A stretch of DNA of 27,678 bases from a virus: positions 1-27,678 of IMG/VR virus record IMGVR_UViG_3300027917_000153; one strand, given 5' to 3'. This document shows, in pieces, positions 8,476-15,912 of this stretch. The number at the start of each line of letters is the position of its first letter. Positions within the stretch are counted from its first letter, which is position 1. A model generated the notes under the pieces. It made no database searches. It worked only from the letters and a program-made list of their open reading frames with translations, and was not told where the DNA came from. Made by a program: the position numbers and the translations under genes.

Positions 8476-8862
8476 TTAGCCGACACTTCCGTTGATGAAC
8501 CGCGCGAACTCACTGGAAGCGTCGCCTCCAGCTGACCCATCGTCCTCGCTGATGAAGGCGCCCTTCATCATGTCCGGCCCCGTCATGTCGAGGGCCAGCT
8601 TGATCTGCTCCAGCCTTCCGGCCGCAGCTTCCTTCTCGAGGTACTCGGACAGGGTATCGAACGGAACCTCCGTACGGACACCCTTGGAGTGCATTTCTGC
8701 TGCCACCTTCTCCGCTTCCATGCGGCGGAGCAGTGCAGTGTTCTGCTCCTGGAGGCTGGCCACCTTCTCTCGATAGGTGTCCCGCTCGTGCGCGATCTTC
8801 TTCAGAGTCGCTGCACTGTCGGCAGCTAGCTGTGCGATCTTGTTCATGTCCAGCTTCGCCAT
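8476..8862 (-). CDS. Small coiled-coil protein, scaffold-like
   Basis: 128 aa. Residues about 10-60 form a continuous charged helix (ATLKKIAHERDTYREKVASL, then NTALLRRMEAEKVAAEMHSKG), consistent with a coiled coil, followed by an acidic short helical domain (FDTLSEYLEKEAAAGRLEQIKLALD) and a Gly/Asp-rich tail. GGAGG lies 6 bases before the ATG. A small helical protein just before the decoration and capsid genes is the classic place for a scaffold or assembly chaperone, but no family signature confirms this. It has related tripeptides (KIA, KVA) but not Lys-Thr-Ala. Confidence 0.82.
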   Translation of the reverse strand: MAKLDMNKIAQLAADSAATLKKIAHERDTYREKVASLQEQNTALLRRMEAEKVAAEMHSKGVRTEVPFDTLSEYLEKEAAAGRLEQIKLALDMTGPDMMKGAFISEDDGSAGGDASSEFARFINGSVG

Positions 8863-8874
8863 TCCGTCCTCCGA

Positions 8875-11115
8875 TTACATCCCACCGGCGCCGCCGCCGG
8901 CGGCATTGAAACCACTGGCCTGCGAGGGCGTGGTAGCCAGACCCTGAGAGCGCTTCTCCTTCTTGTCCTTCCCGCCCATTTCTTCGGCGAGCTTGGAGAG
9001 GATGGCGCGAGCTGCCGCTACCCGAGTGATGGACGAGATCTTGGCACCGGCAGAGTCCGTGTGCTCCACAGTCTCATCGAGAACCTTGTCGGTGCCGCTC
9101 GTCTGAGCCGGCTCGGTCAGAACATCACCAAGGTCCGACTTGGGGTCCGACTTGGCGTCACGCTTGGTGTAGTTGATGGCCGACTCGTTGGAGCTCAGCA
9201 TCCTCCGCTTCTGTGCGCTGACGTCACTCGGCTCGCTTGGGACCTCTTGTCCCGCCGGCGCTGCACCGGAAGGAGCCTGGGGGCCTACGGCGTCAGCCTT
9301 GCCGGCGCTGATCTGAGCAGGGTTGATGGCGTCCTCGGCCTGCTTGTAGAGACCGAGCACCATGAGGTTGCGGGCCGACAGTCGCGCCGAGGCGGCCTTG
9401 GCAGCTTCCATATCCTCGGGGGGTGCCTCTTCGCCGCCCTCGCCCCTGCCCATCAAGGCCTTGGCGCCTCGATAGGCACCGTAACCTAGACCGGCCAAAC
9501 CAGCCGCCGCCCCCGCTCCGAGGCCTACGCGACCGAGAGTGGACTTCGGAAGGTGACTGAGCAGTCCCTTGGCTGCTGCCACTTCTGCCGGTGCCGCATG
9601 CTCTGCAGCTGCGGCCGCCGGGGCAGCACCCAGTCCCTGGAGAGTGGCGCCGACGGACTCGAGCTTGGGGGCTCCTCGACCGACACCGAACTCCGCCATG
9701 TTGGGGGGCGCCAGGTAGGGAACCGTGGCTGGGCCCGTCTCTGACATCAACGTCTGCGCAAGATCGCTGGCCGGCATCTTCGGCAGAGCCGGAGGACGCT
9801 GACCCGGCGCACCACGGAAGAAGGCTCCGCCCGATGGAGGTGCCATGCCGGCCGCTTCGTAGACCGCGTCTGGCGGTGGGCCGATGAAGTCCGCAAGCTT
9901 CCTGACCGACGCAGTCTTGGGCTCCTGCGCCGCCCTTGCCTGCCCGCCGGCTCGAGCGCGCTGGAACCCAGAGTAGGCTCCCTTCGCCGCACCGGCCGTG
10001 CCTCCAGCTAGGGCGCCACCGGCGCTACCTACTCCTGCACCTGCCATACCGGCGAGCCCCGCACCAATGGCGGCCCCAGGAAGGCCACCGGTCAGACCAC
10101 CGATACCTGCTCCGACCAAACTGCCCAGTGCGCCGCCACCCACGCCACCAGCAAGACCACCCTTGACCGCACCAGCAGCGCCACCATAGGCACCGCCGCC
10201 AGTGGTAGAGCCAACGTAGGAGCCAAGATCGGAAGCGCCAAAGGCCTGCTTCACGAGCTCGTTGGCCGGCTCGAGATAGAGTTGACCGTTACGCGCCTGC
10301 GCCACCTTGACCAGACCCATGCTGATCAGGTTGTTCACGTAGGCCGACGAGGTCTTCTCGTTGGAAATGGGCTCCACGGGCTGCTCCCCGTGCATCATCG
10401 AGATGTTGGTCTCCATGGAACCACCTGGGTCGCCCTTCTGCCCAGGAAGCTTCTGAGTCGCCGGCGCCATCGGGGGCTTGTGGTGAGCCTCACCCGTCTG
10501 GTTGGCGTCGATGTTGTCCTCGGTGGGCAGCTTGCCCTTGTTGGTCTCGAGGGCGTTCGGACCCTGCCCCGGCCCCATATCCGTCGTTTCCTCGGCGATC
10601 TTGGGGTTGAGTGAGCGCGCAACGTAGTCCAGTGCGCTTGCCAGCTTGTCGATGTACTCGGTGGGGATCTCGTACTGCTGCTGGGCAGACGCAGTCTTGG
10701 TCGTACCCGGCAGTACGGCGCCGGTCTCGGCAACCTGTCGGGCACTTTCGAGGCTGAGGTCGACCTTCGCCGCACTCGCCTCCATCGCGGTCTTGATGAA
10801 GTCGTGCAGGGTGGGTCGGGGCATAGCCGTGGTCGTCATGAAGGTCTCCAGTTGGGCCGTCTTAGGAAGAAACTCCGTGCCGAGAGGTGCCATCGATTTC
10901 TGCTGCGACTGACCTGCATCCGGCGTCGGGGGTGTTCCCGTGTTCACTCGGGAAAATGTCTGTCGTCCAGCCAGACCCTTCGGGCCCCGTTGGCCCGGGG
11001 GTGGCTTGTTCTCGAATGCCGTCTGAGGGATGGGAGCCGTGGCAGCAGGAGCGGTCGACGGGTCCGGAAGACCCGATCCCATCGATGCTCCTGCCTTGGT
11101 GAACCATCTCTCCAC
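8875..11115 (-). CDS. Large internal/scaffold-like virion protein with glycine zipper
   Basis: 746 aa. The start is GTG at 11115, chosen because GGAGAG lies 2 bases upstream; a Met 11 codons inside is an alternative. The N-terminal 300 residues are Pro/Gly/Thr-rich and look disordered, with short helices. Residues about 298-382 are a long glycine-zipper, nearly free of charge, and could span or fuse with a membrane. A second small zipper (LGAGAAAGLAGLGYGAYRG) lies near 530-550. Lys-Thr-Ala occurs four times (PKTAQL, IKTAME, TKTASA, PKTASV), plus one KTS variant, the highest count in the window. Such a repeat of short linear motifs in a disordered protein between protease and capsid genes fits a protein processed during head maturation (inference). 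Confidence 0.85.
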   Translation of the reverse strand: MERWFTKAGASMGSGLPDPSTAPAATAPIPQTAFENKPPPGQRGPKGLAGRQTFSRVNTGTPPTPDAGQSQQKSMAPLGTEFLPKTAQLETFMTTTAMPRPTLHDFIKTAMEASAAKVDLSLESARQVAETGAVLPGTTKTASAQQQYEIPTEYIDKLASALDYVARSLNPKIAEETTDMGPGQGPNALETNKGKLPTEDNIDANQTGEAHHKPPMAPATQKLPGQKGDPGGSMETNISMMHGEQPVEPISNEKTSSAYVNNLISMGLVKVAQARNGQLYLEPANELVKQAFGASDLGSYVGSTTGGGAYGGAAGAVKGGLAGGVGGGALGSLVGAGIGGLTGGLPGAAIGAGLAGMAGAGVGSAGGALAGGTAGAAKGAYSGFQRARAGGQARAAQEPKTASVRKLADFIGPPPDAVYEAAGMAPPSGGAFFRGAPGQRPPALPKMPASDLAQTLMSETGPATVPYLAPPNMAEFGVGRGAPKLESVGATLQGLGAAPAAAAAEHAAPAEVAAAKGLLSHLPKSTLGRVGLGAGAAAGLAGLGYGAYRGAKALMGRGEGGEEAPPEDMEAAKAASARLSARNLMVLGLYKQAEDAINPAQISAGKADAVGPQAPSGAAPAGQEVPSEPSDVSAQKRRMLSSNESAINYTKRDAKSDPKSDLGDVLTEPAQTSGTDKVLDETVEHTDSAGAKISSITRVAAARAILSKLAEEMGGKDKKEKRSQGLATTPSQASGFNAAGGGAGGM

Positions 11116-11130
11116 GTCTCTCCACTCAGA

Positions 11131-11919
11131 TCAGCTGAAGACCTGATTCCAGTCGACCGGGTACCCAGCAGCCTCGAGGAACTCGAGACCACGAACGTTC
11201 ACGGCAGCGTCGTAGTCACCTGCGACCTGCGCAACCTTGGTCTGCTCACGGCTGGGGCCACCCAGCACGAGCACCGCGCTGATCTTCTGGACCGCTTCCT
11301 CGACGTTGATGCCGGAGGCCTGAGCGATCTTCACCGCGTGTTCTGCCGCTACCTGGTCGAAGGCGCTGGCTTCCTTCTCGCCCTCCGACTCCTTCTTCTG
11401 GAACTTGGCCTTCAATCCGCTCATCACGTTCTTGGGGTTTGCAGCGTGGGCGGCAGCCATGCCCTTGGCCTTCAGGCGGTCCTTGAGGGAGGCCTCCTCT
11501 TCGGCCTTCTTCTCGATCTCGCCGGACTCGTTCCAGAACGCATGCGCCATGGTGCGGCCGAGGAAGTCGGCTTCGGCAACCTTCTGCTGCCATTCGTGCA
11601 TCTGCGCGACCTCGCGACGCGCCGCGGCTTCCTTCTTCTCTTCTTCCTTGCCCTCTTCCTCTTCGCCCTCCTCCTTCTCCTTGGACTCCGCCTTCTCGTG
11701 CTCGGGGGTCTCTCCCTCTTCGTCCTCGGCGAGCTTGGAGATGAACTGGCTGTAGAGGTAGTTCTGCTGCTCCGGGTTGAGCTGGGAGAGATCGATGCCC
11801 TCGGCCGCCGCCGTCTTGGCGAAGAGCTCGAGGCTGGCGATCTTCATCTGCTCCTCTTGGACGGCCTGGCCGTACCCGAGAGTGTTGTACATCGCAGCGA
11901 GGTGGGGATTCATGCTCAT
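11131..11919 (-). CDS. Acidic/charged helical protein, scaffold-like
   Basis: 262 aa. The ATG at 11919 has GGAGAAG 8 bases upstream, preferred over an in-frame start 24 codons earlier. After a short N-terminus with MKIASLELFAKTAAAEG (one Lys-Thr-Ala), LSQLNPEQQNYLYSQFISKL forms a helix, then residues about 72-110 are almost entirely Glu and Lys. The remainder is helical and Ala-rich. Highly charged, low-complexity, helix-rich proteins placed between protease and capsid genes are typical of prohead core or scaffold proteins; that is the best guess, without a family match. The 85-bp gap before the gene is longer than usual here and contains a small hairpin. Confidence 0.85.
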   Translation of the reverse strand: MSMNPHLAAMYNTLGYGQAVQEEQMKIASLELFAKTAAAEGIDLSQLNPEQQNYLYSQFISKLAEDEEGETPEHEKAESKEKEEGEEEEGKEEEKKEAAARREVAQMHEWQQKVAEADFLGRTMAHAFWNESGEIEKKAEEEASLKDRLKAKGMAAAHAANPKNVMSGLKAKFQKKESEGEKEASAFDQVAAEHAVKIAQASGINVEEAVQKISAVLVLGGPSREQTKVAQVAGDYDAAVNVRGLEFLEAAGYPVDWNQVFS

Positions 11920-11970
11920 GGCTGGTTCTTCTCCGAAGATGTGTGGTGAGTTCTGGTGTCCACGTTTCCT

Positions 11971-11985
11971 CGAGGGGAGACCCCT
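11971..11985. other. Short hairpin in the gap upstream of the 262-aa gene
   Basis: GAGGGG (11971-11976) and CCCCTC (11980-11985) form a 6-bp stem with a 3-base loop in the 85-base gap between the protease and scaffold-like genes. No T tract follows on either strand, so it is not a typical terminator; it could affect mRNA processing or be chance in GC-rich DNA. Confidence 0.3.
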
Positions 11986-12004
11986 CTCCACGCTGGCTTT
12001 TGCC

Positions 12005-13681
12005 TCATGACGTTTCTACCACTGTCCCTGCAGAATGTGCAATCGGCGCCTCATTGAGGAAAGCGTCACGCAAGTAGCAGTAGGACAACGGGGTGAATGC
12101 TTCTTGTGCAGACGCCGCTGCTACCTTCAGCAATTCTTCATCTCTTGGCATTGCTGCCTTTTCGATGAGGTCTTGAGAGTTAGCGACGACGTCCATGAGT
12201 TGAGCTCGATATGCTCCGTAAGCCGATCCAATCTTACGGAGTAGTTCTGAGGGATGGGAAGAAGGGGGCCCTACTTCTTTCTTTGGACTAGAAGAAAGAA
12301 TCGTCACCCGCTTTTCTATGAACGGACCTAGTGCAGACCTCAGACCCATGAAGGGCGCGAGCAAGCGGCCGATACTGGGGAGGAACTTACTGGGGTCTAG
12401 GCCCAAATCCCCGCTGTCTGGAGCGGTTTGAGGAAACACCACATTGTGCCGCTCGAGCTGGTCAGCCAGGGGTCGGCAGCCCATGCGAATCAGCGTGATG
12501 CGCTGAAACTCAGAAGGGCGAAGAACAATACCCATCCCAGCTGTACTGCTCAGCGCCTCATCCTGCGGTAGGGCAGCTAGCAGATCCTGAATCTCTGGGG
12601 GCAGAGGAGGCTCGTTCTTTGTGAGGAGAGGGACAGCCTTCGCAGCGAGCTGATCGGGAACAACTTCTTTCTCGATCTCACCCTTCTTCTCCTCGGCACC
12701 TTTGGTGAGCGCCACGGTCCATTCGTCCTCTACCTGCGCAGTCTTCAGTAGGACTAGTTCTTCTACTTCCCGGTACCCAAGAACGTGGGCCACCTTAGCG
12801 CTGGGCTCCGAAGGTTGGTTTTCCCTCGCAATGTAGACCAGGGTCTTGGCCGTTCGGTCTGCACCAATGAACACGAAAGAGATGTCGAAGAAGCGAGGGT
12901 AGTCGTTGTAGACGAACACCTTCCTGCCGTCCGGCAGGATCTTGTTCATGTGCTTGGTGCACCACTCGTCGTAGTCATCACGGGTGATGCTTACTCCTCG
13001 AACCCCCACGCCGTCCTTGGCCTTGAGTCTCTTGTGGTACTCGAGGACCGCCACACCTGGGTGCCGGTCCTTCTTGGGGTCGAATGTAGCCTGCGCTTCC
13101 CGGTACTTCTTCCAGTCCAACGTGATGGAGCTCGTGTCATAGGGGACTTTGGAGCCCATCGATACATCAGGGAATTGACCGGCCTTTAGCTTGTCCCAGA
13201 CTGCAGTGCCGCCAAACTGCTGGCACTTCTCGTAGTCGATACGAACGACGAGCTCGACCCGCTTCATCGTATCGTTCCAGAGAGAAAGCTCTACCTCCCC
13301 ATACGCCCTGCTGGGGTCCTTGTTTCTGTGGTGGGCGAACGGATGCGCGTTGTAGAACGTGAGGTAGCCGTACTGGGCCTGCTTTGCTAGCGCCCGGTCG
13401 ACTAGGGGGTTCCCCGTCGCCCCCGGCGGAGCGTGGATGAGGGCCGCCTCTGGAAAGTGGTCGCCGTTGATGTTGGAGCCGAAGTACTCCCCGGCCCCCA
13501 GAGCATTGACCAAAACGTACTGAGAGCTCTTTCTCGGGCGCAGCCCCTCGATGTAGGACAGGACAGGAGGTAGAAGGTACGCCGATGCGGTCTTCTCGAA
13601 CTCCTGGTCTGCCTTCCCGAAGAGAGGAACAGCTGTGTAGCCAAGCTCGTTCCTGGCAGAGAAAGTGCTGACCTTGAGCAT
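12005..13681 (-). CDS. Probable prohead maturation protease with long C-terminal extension
   Basis: 558 aa. The N-terminal 200 residues show the pattern of phage prohead core proteases: NINGDHFPE (about 70-78), TFYNAHPFAHHRNKDP with candidate catalytic His 117 or 118, then YGEVELSLWNDTMKRVELVV, and PDVSMGSKVPYD with candidate nucleophile Ser 174. These enzymes cut scaffold and capsid proteins inside the prohead. A domain with YPRFFDISFVFIGADRTAKTL (about 265-285) completes the core. The remaining 270 residues are a helical extension not needed in short proteases. Lys-Thr-Ala occurs twice (FEKTASAY near residue 30 and LLKTAQVE near 315), possibly self-processing sites. The gene sits between structural genes and upstream of the capsid gene, the usual position. 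The protease call is by motif recognition and could be wrong in detail. Confidence 0.7.
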   Translation of the reverse strand: MLKVSTFSARNELGYTAVPLFGKADQEFEKTASAYLLPPVLSYIEGLRPRKSSQYVLVNALGAGEYFGSNINGDHFPEAALIHAPPGATGNPLVDRALAKQAQYGYLTFYNAHPFAHHRNKDPSRAYGEVELSLWNDTMKRVELVVRIDYEKCQQFGGTAVWDKLKAGQFPDVSMGSKVPYDTSSITLDWKKYREAQATFDPKKDRHPGVAVLEYHKRLKAKDGVGVRGVSITRDDYDEWCTKHMNKILPDGRKVFVYNDYPRFFDISFVFIGADRTAKTLVYIARENQPSEPSAKVAHVLGYREVEELVLLKTAQVEDEWTVALTKGAEEKKGEIEKEVVPDQLAAKAVPLLTKNEPPLPPEIQDLLAALPQDEALSSTAGMGIVLRPSEFQRITLIRMGCRPLADQLERHNVVFPQTAPDSGDLGLDPSKFLPSIGRLLAPFMGLRSALGPFIEKRVTILSSSPKKEVGPPSSHPSELLRKIGSAYGAYRAQLMDVVANSQDLIEKAAMPRDEELLKVAAASAQEAFTPLSYCYLRDAFLNEAPIAHSAGTVVETS

Positions 13682-13696
13682 CAGGGATTCTTCGGC

Positions 13697-14173
13697 CTAG
13701 TAGTCCGGCTTGATGAAGCCCGGCTTCTGCGCACCTGAGAGCACAGCCTGCTGCATCGGTCCCATTTGGGGTGTGCGGTAGGCCTTCGAGATCTCCATCA
13801 GAATGTTCGAGGTGGCTTCCGGCTCGTCCATCATCCGGGTCATCAGCCCGCCCGCTACCAAAGGGTCCTTGCCGAAAGCTGGGTTCAACCGACGAAGAGA
13901 AGAGTAGGTCTGGTTGAACCGGGGCCCATCCGCCTTCTGGTACGACTGCAGCTGCGGATTGTGCTGCATCATGTTGTTGAACTCATGCCTCTTACTGATG
14001 GCCCCATAGAGCTTCTGCGCTGCGGGTACAGCTGCAGCTGCAGCAAGAGAGACGCCCGCACCGATGGCGGCACTGCGGAGGTCATGCCCCAAGGCTTCGG
14101 AGTGCCCGAAGAAACCCGTCCAGAACCCCGCCGCTTCCTTGTGTAGAAAGTAGTCGTCCAACGGGTTGCTCAT
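13697..14173 (-). CDS. Small virion-region protein with one membrane-like segment
   Basis: 158 aa. The ATG at 14173 shares its A with the upstream TGA stop (TGATG), and GGAGG precedes it; a GTG one codon earlier is also open. The N-terminus has HKEAAGFWTGFFG, followed by an Ala-rich hydrophobic stretch (AAIGAGVSLAAAAAVPAA, about 36-53) that could be a membrane helix or an amphipathic insertion segment. The rest is helical, with LQSYQKADGPRFNQTYSSL and an LNPAFGKDPLVAGGLMTRMM pattern. I do not recognise the family. Coupling to the 328-aa gene suggests the two proteins are made in step and act together. Confidence 0.8.
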   Translation of the reverse strand: MSNPLDDYFLHKEAAGFWTGFFGHSEALGHDLRSAAIGAGVSLAAAAAVPAAQKLYGAISKRHEFNNMMQHNPQLQSYQKADGPRFNQTYSSLRRLNPAFGKDPLVAGGLMTRMMDEPEATSNILMEISKAYRTPQMGPMQQAVLSGAQKPGFIKPDY

Positions 14174-15159
14174 CACGCCTCCAGCTGCTGGTCTGCCAAA
14201 CGAAGGAAGGCGCCAACCTTCTCTTCCATTTCGAGGATCTCGTCACGGGCAGCACGGATGTGCGCCATTTTGTTCAGGGTCTCACAGAAACCCGCGAAGG
14301 TTTTGACGATGGGGTGCTCCGAGTTCGTCAGTAGCCGCGCGCTCGCAGTCTTCTCGAGGCTGGCGCCCAAGGACTCGAAGCCTTCGAACACCCCCTCCTC
14401 GACCAGACGGTTGCCGAGGACGGCGAAGGCGAGCTTCACATGCTCCTTCTCGGGTTCCAAAACCTGCGCCCAGGCCTGGACGATGTGGCCGAGTGGCACG
14501 CCGGCGGCGGCGGCCTGCTTGACCTGCTGGTACAAGGAGTCCTGGATGTCTCCGAACAGAACCTCTAGCTCGCTGAGCTCGGAGGTGGCTGCATCTCGCG
14601 CCGTCGCAAGCTTCTGCTGCGCATCCTCGATGTCTGCCAGTGGGTTCTCGTAGGGGTAGTCGGAAGCGGCCGCTTTGAAGGCCTCCTCGAAAATGTCAGG
14701 CCCGCTCACTGGGCGGCTGATGGAGGCCACCTTCTCCAGGGCCCCCATGTTCCGTTCTGCCAACCGGATGTGTGCGGTCTTGATGGCTGCCGGCGGCTGC
14801 GCGTAGTCTCCCAGCCCCCGGTCAAAAACCGTACCCCCGCCCCCGTCGTTCAGATCCTTCAGGACCTCTGAAGGGCTCGCTAGCCCCTCCTTGAAGAAGA
14901 CGTACTTATGCGGCTCAGCCGTCTTGTTGAACTCGCTGAGGAACGCGTGGGTGTTCGTGAACTCCACGACTCTTCGTACTTGTTCCGGGCTGAGACCAGC
15001 GTGCTTCACGGTCTCTACTACCGCCTGGTTGAGAGACGAATAGTCCCCCGAGTGGAAGCACATTGCTGCCTGCTTGCCCATCGTCTCCAGCTCCTCGCCG
15101 GAGACCGGGCGGGCCGCGTGTTGCTGCAGCAGAAGCTGGGAGGGCAGTTCGTTGCTCAT
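14173..15159 (-). CDS. Probable head structural protein, helical, function unknown
   Basis: 328 aa. The ATG at 15159 is chosen over an upstream in-frame start because AAAGGA lies 6 bases before it and the upstream extension would overlap the divergent gene. The protein is nearly all helical: AGLSPEQVRRVVEFTNTHAFLSEF near the N-terminus, a KEHVKLAFAVLGNRLVEEG helix, and a C-terminal MEEKVGAFLRLADQQLEA. Lys-Thr-Ala occurs three times (FNKTAEP, IKTAHIR, EKTASAR). It is the first gene of the head block after TerL and the divergent helix-turn-helix gene. A prohead core or portal-associated role is plausible but unproven. Confidence 0.85.
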   Translation of the reverse strand: MSNELPSQLLLQQHAARPVSGEELETMGKQAAMCFHSGDYSSLNQAVVETVKHAGLSPEQVRRVVEFTNTHAFLSEFNKTAEPHKYVFFKEGLASPSEVLKDLNDGGGGTVFDRGLGDYAQPPAAIKTAHIRLAERNMGALEKVASISRPVSGPDIFEEAFKAAASDYPYENPLADIEDAQQKLATARDAATSELSELEVLFGDIQDSLYQQVKQAAAAGVPLGHIVQAWAQVLEPEKEHVKLAFAVLGNRLVEEGVFEGFESLGASLEKTASARLLTNSEHPIVKTFAGFCETLNKMAHIRAARDEILEMEEKVGAFLRLADQQLEA

Positions 15160-15207
15160 TGAAGGTCCTTTCGGCTCCACCAAAAGGGTAATATCTACGA
15201 CACCGTC

Positions 15208-15912
15208 ATGGGAAGAAATGCGTTGCTCACCGTTGCCGAGGTAGCGGAGATCCTGGAGATTACCCCTACATCGGTTCGAGCGTTGACGCGAAAGGGGCTG
15301 CTTCGTCCGCACCACCCTGCGGGAAGACCCCTAGACGCCGCCATGTTGTACCGTCCGGCGGAGGTGGACGCGTACCAAACGGCGAGAAACAACGTAGTCA
15401 AGATCGACCTGGTCACAGCCTACAACAAAGCCCTCAAAGTAGAGGTCATGCTCTACGCACTCGAGCAGCGGCTGGCACAAGTAGAGCTGATCTCTGGAAT
15501 AGATGTTCCCAAGATTCCCTACAATGAGACGGCCGTCCGCTCTCTGGTGTCTCAAGTACAGGAGGCAGCAGAGCATCCACCTACAGACGCCCAGGAGGTC
15601 ATGAAGTGGGCTGGGGTATTTCTAGCGCTGCACGAAGAGTTCTTCGACCTGGTGGAGCGGTATACCAGTCACCCCAAGCCATGGGAGCCCTTCTACCTAC
15701 TAGGGCGCGCAATCCGAGAAGCGCAGCCGGTGGAGGGCATGGACCTCCCCCACGAACAGGCTTATCACTACTTCAACGCGGCCTACATTGTTCTGCGTCA
15801 GAGCATGACTCTGTATATCCACCACCGATACGGGCGTAAGAGAGTGAAGCAGGAGTTTCCAGAAGAGGCAGACCTCTTCCTAGAACGCGTCTTCCGCTTT
15901 CTACCCCGCTAG
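15208..15912 (+). CDS. Helix-turn-helix protein: candidate small terminase or regulator
   Basis: 234 aa on the strand opposite to its neighbours. Residues about 7-50 are a MerR/excisionase-like winged helix: LLTVAEVAEILEITPTSVRALTRKG, then a wing and YRPAEVDAYQ. The remaining 180 residues are helical with many Leu, Tyr and His and no known domain. Small terminases such as lambda Nu1 have a similar N-terminal fold, and TerL lies immediately alongside, but on the opposite strand. The stop overlaps the TerL stop on the palindrome CTAG (15909-15912). There is no clear ribosome site before the ATG; a TTG five codons in has GGAAG 7 bases upstream. TAATAT at 15189-15194 resembles a -10 box, without a matching -35. 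A transcription regulator is the main alternative. Confidence 0.82.
   Translation: MGRNALLTVAEVAEILEITPTSVRALTRKGLLRPHHPAGRPLDAAMLYRPAEVDAYQTARNNVVKIDLVTAYNKALKVEVMLYALEQRLAQVELISGIDVPKIPYNETAVRSLVSQVQEAAEHPPTDAQEVMKWAGVFLALHEEFFDLVERYTSHPKPWEPFYLLGRAIREAQPVEGMDLPHEQAYHYFNAAYIVLRQSMTLYIHHRYGRKRVKQEFPEEADLFLERVFRFLPR

Noticed and set aside
10804-11949. Plus-strand open frame (381 codons)
   Set aside because: Antisense to the 262- and 746-aa genes; Leu-rich runs are the mirror of the Glu/Lys-rich coding on the other strand.
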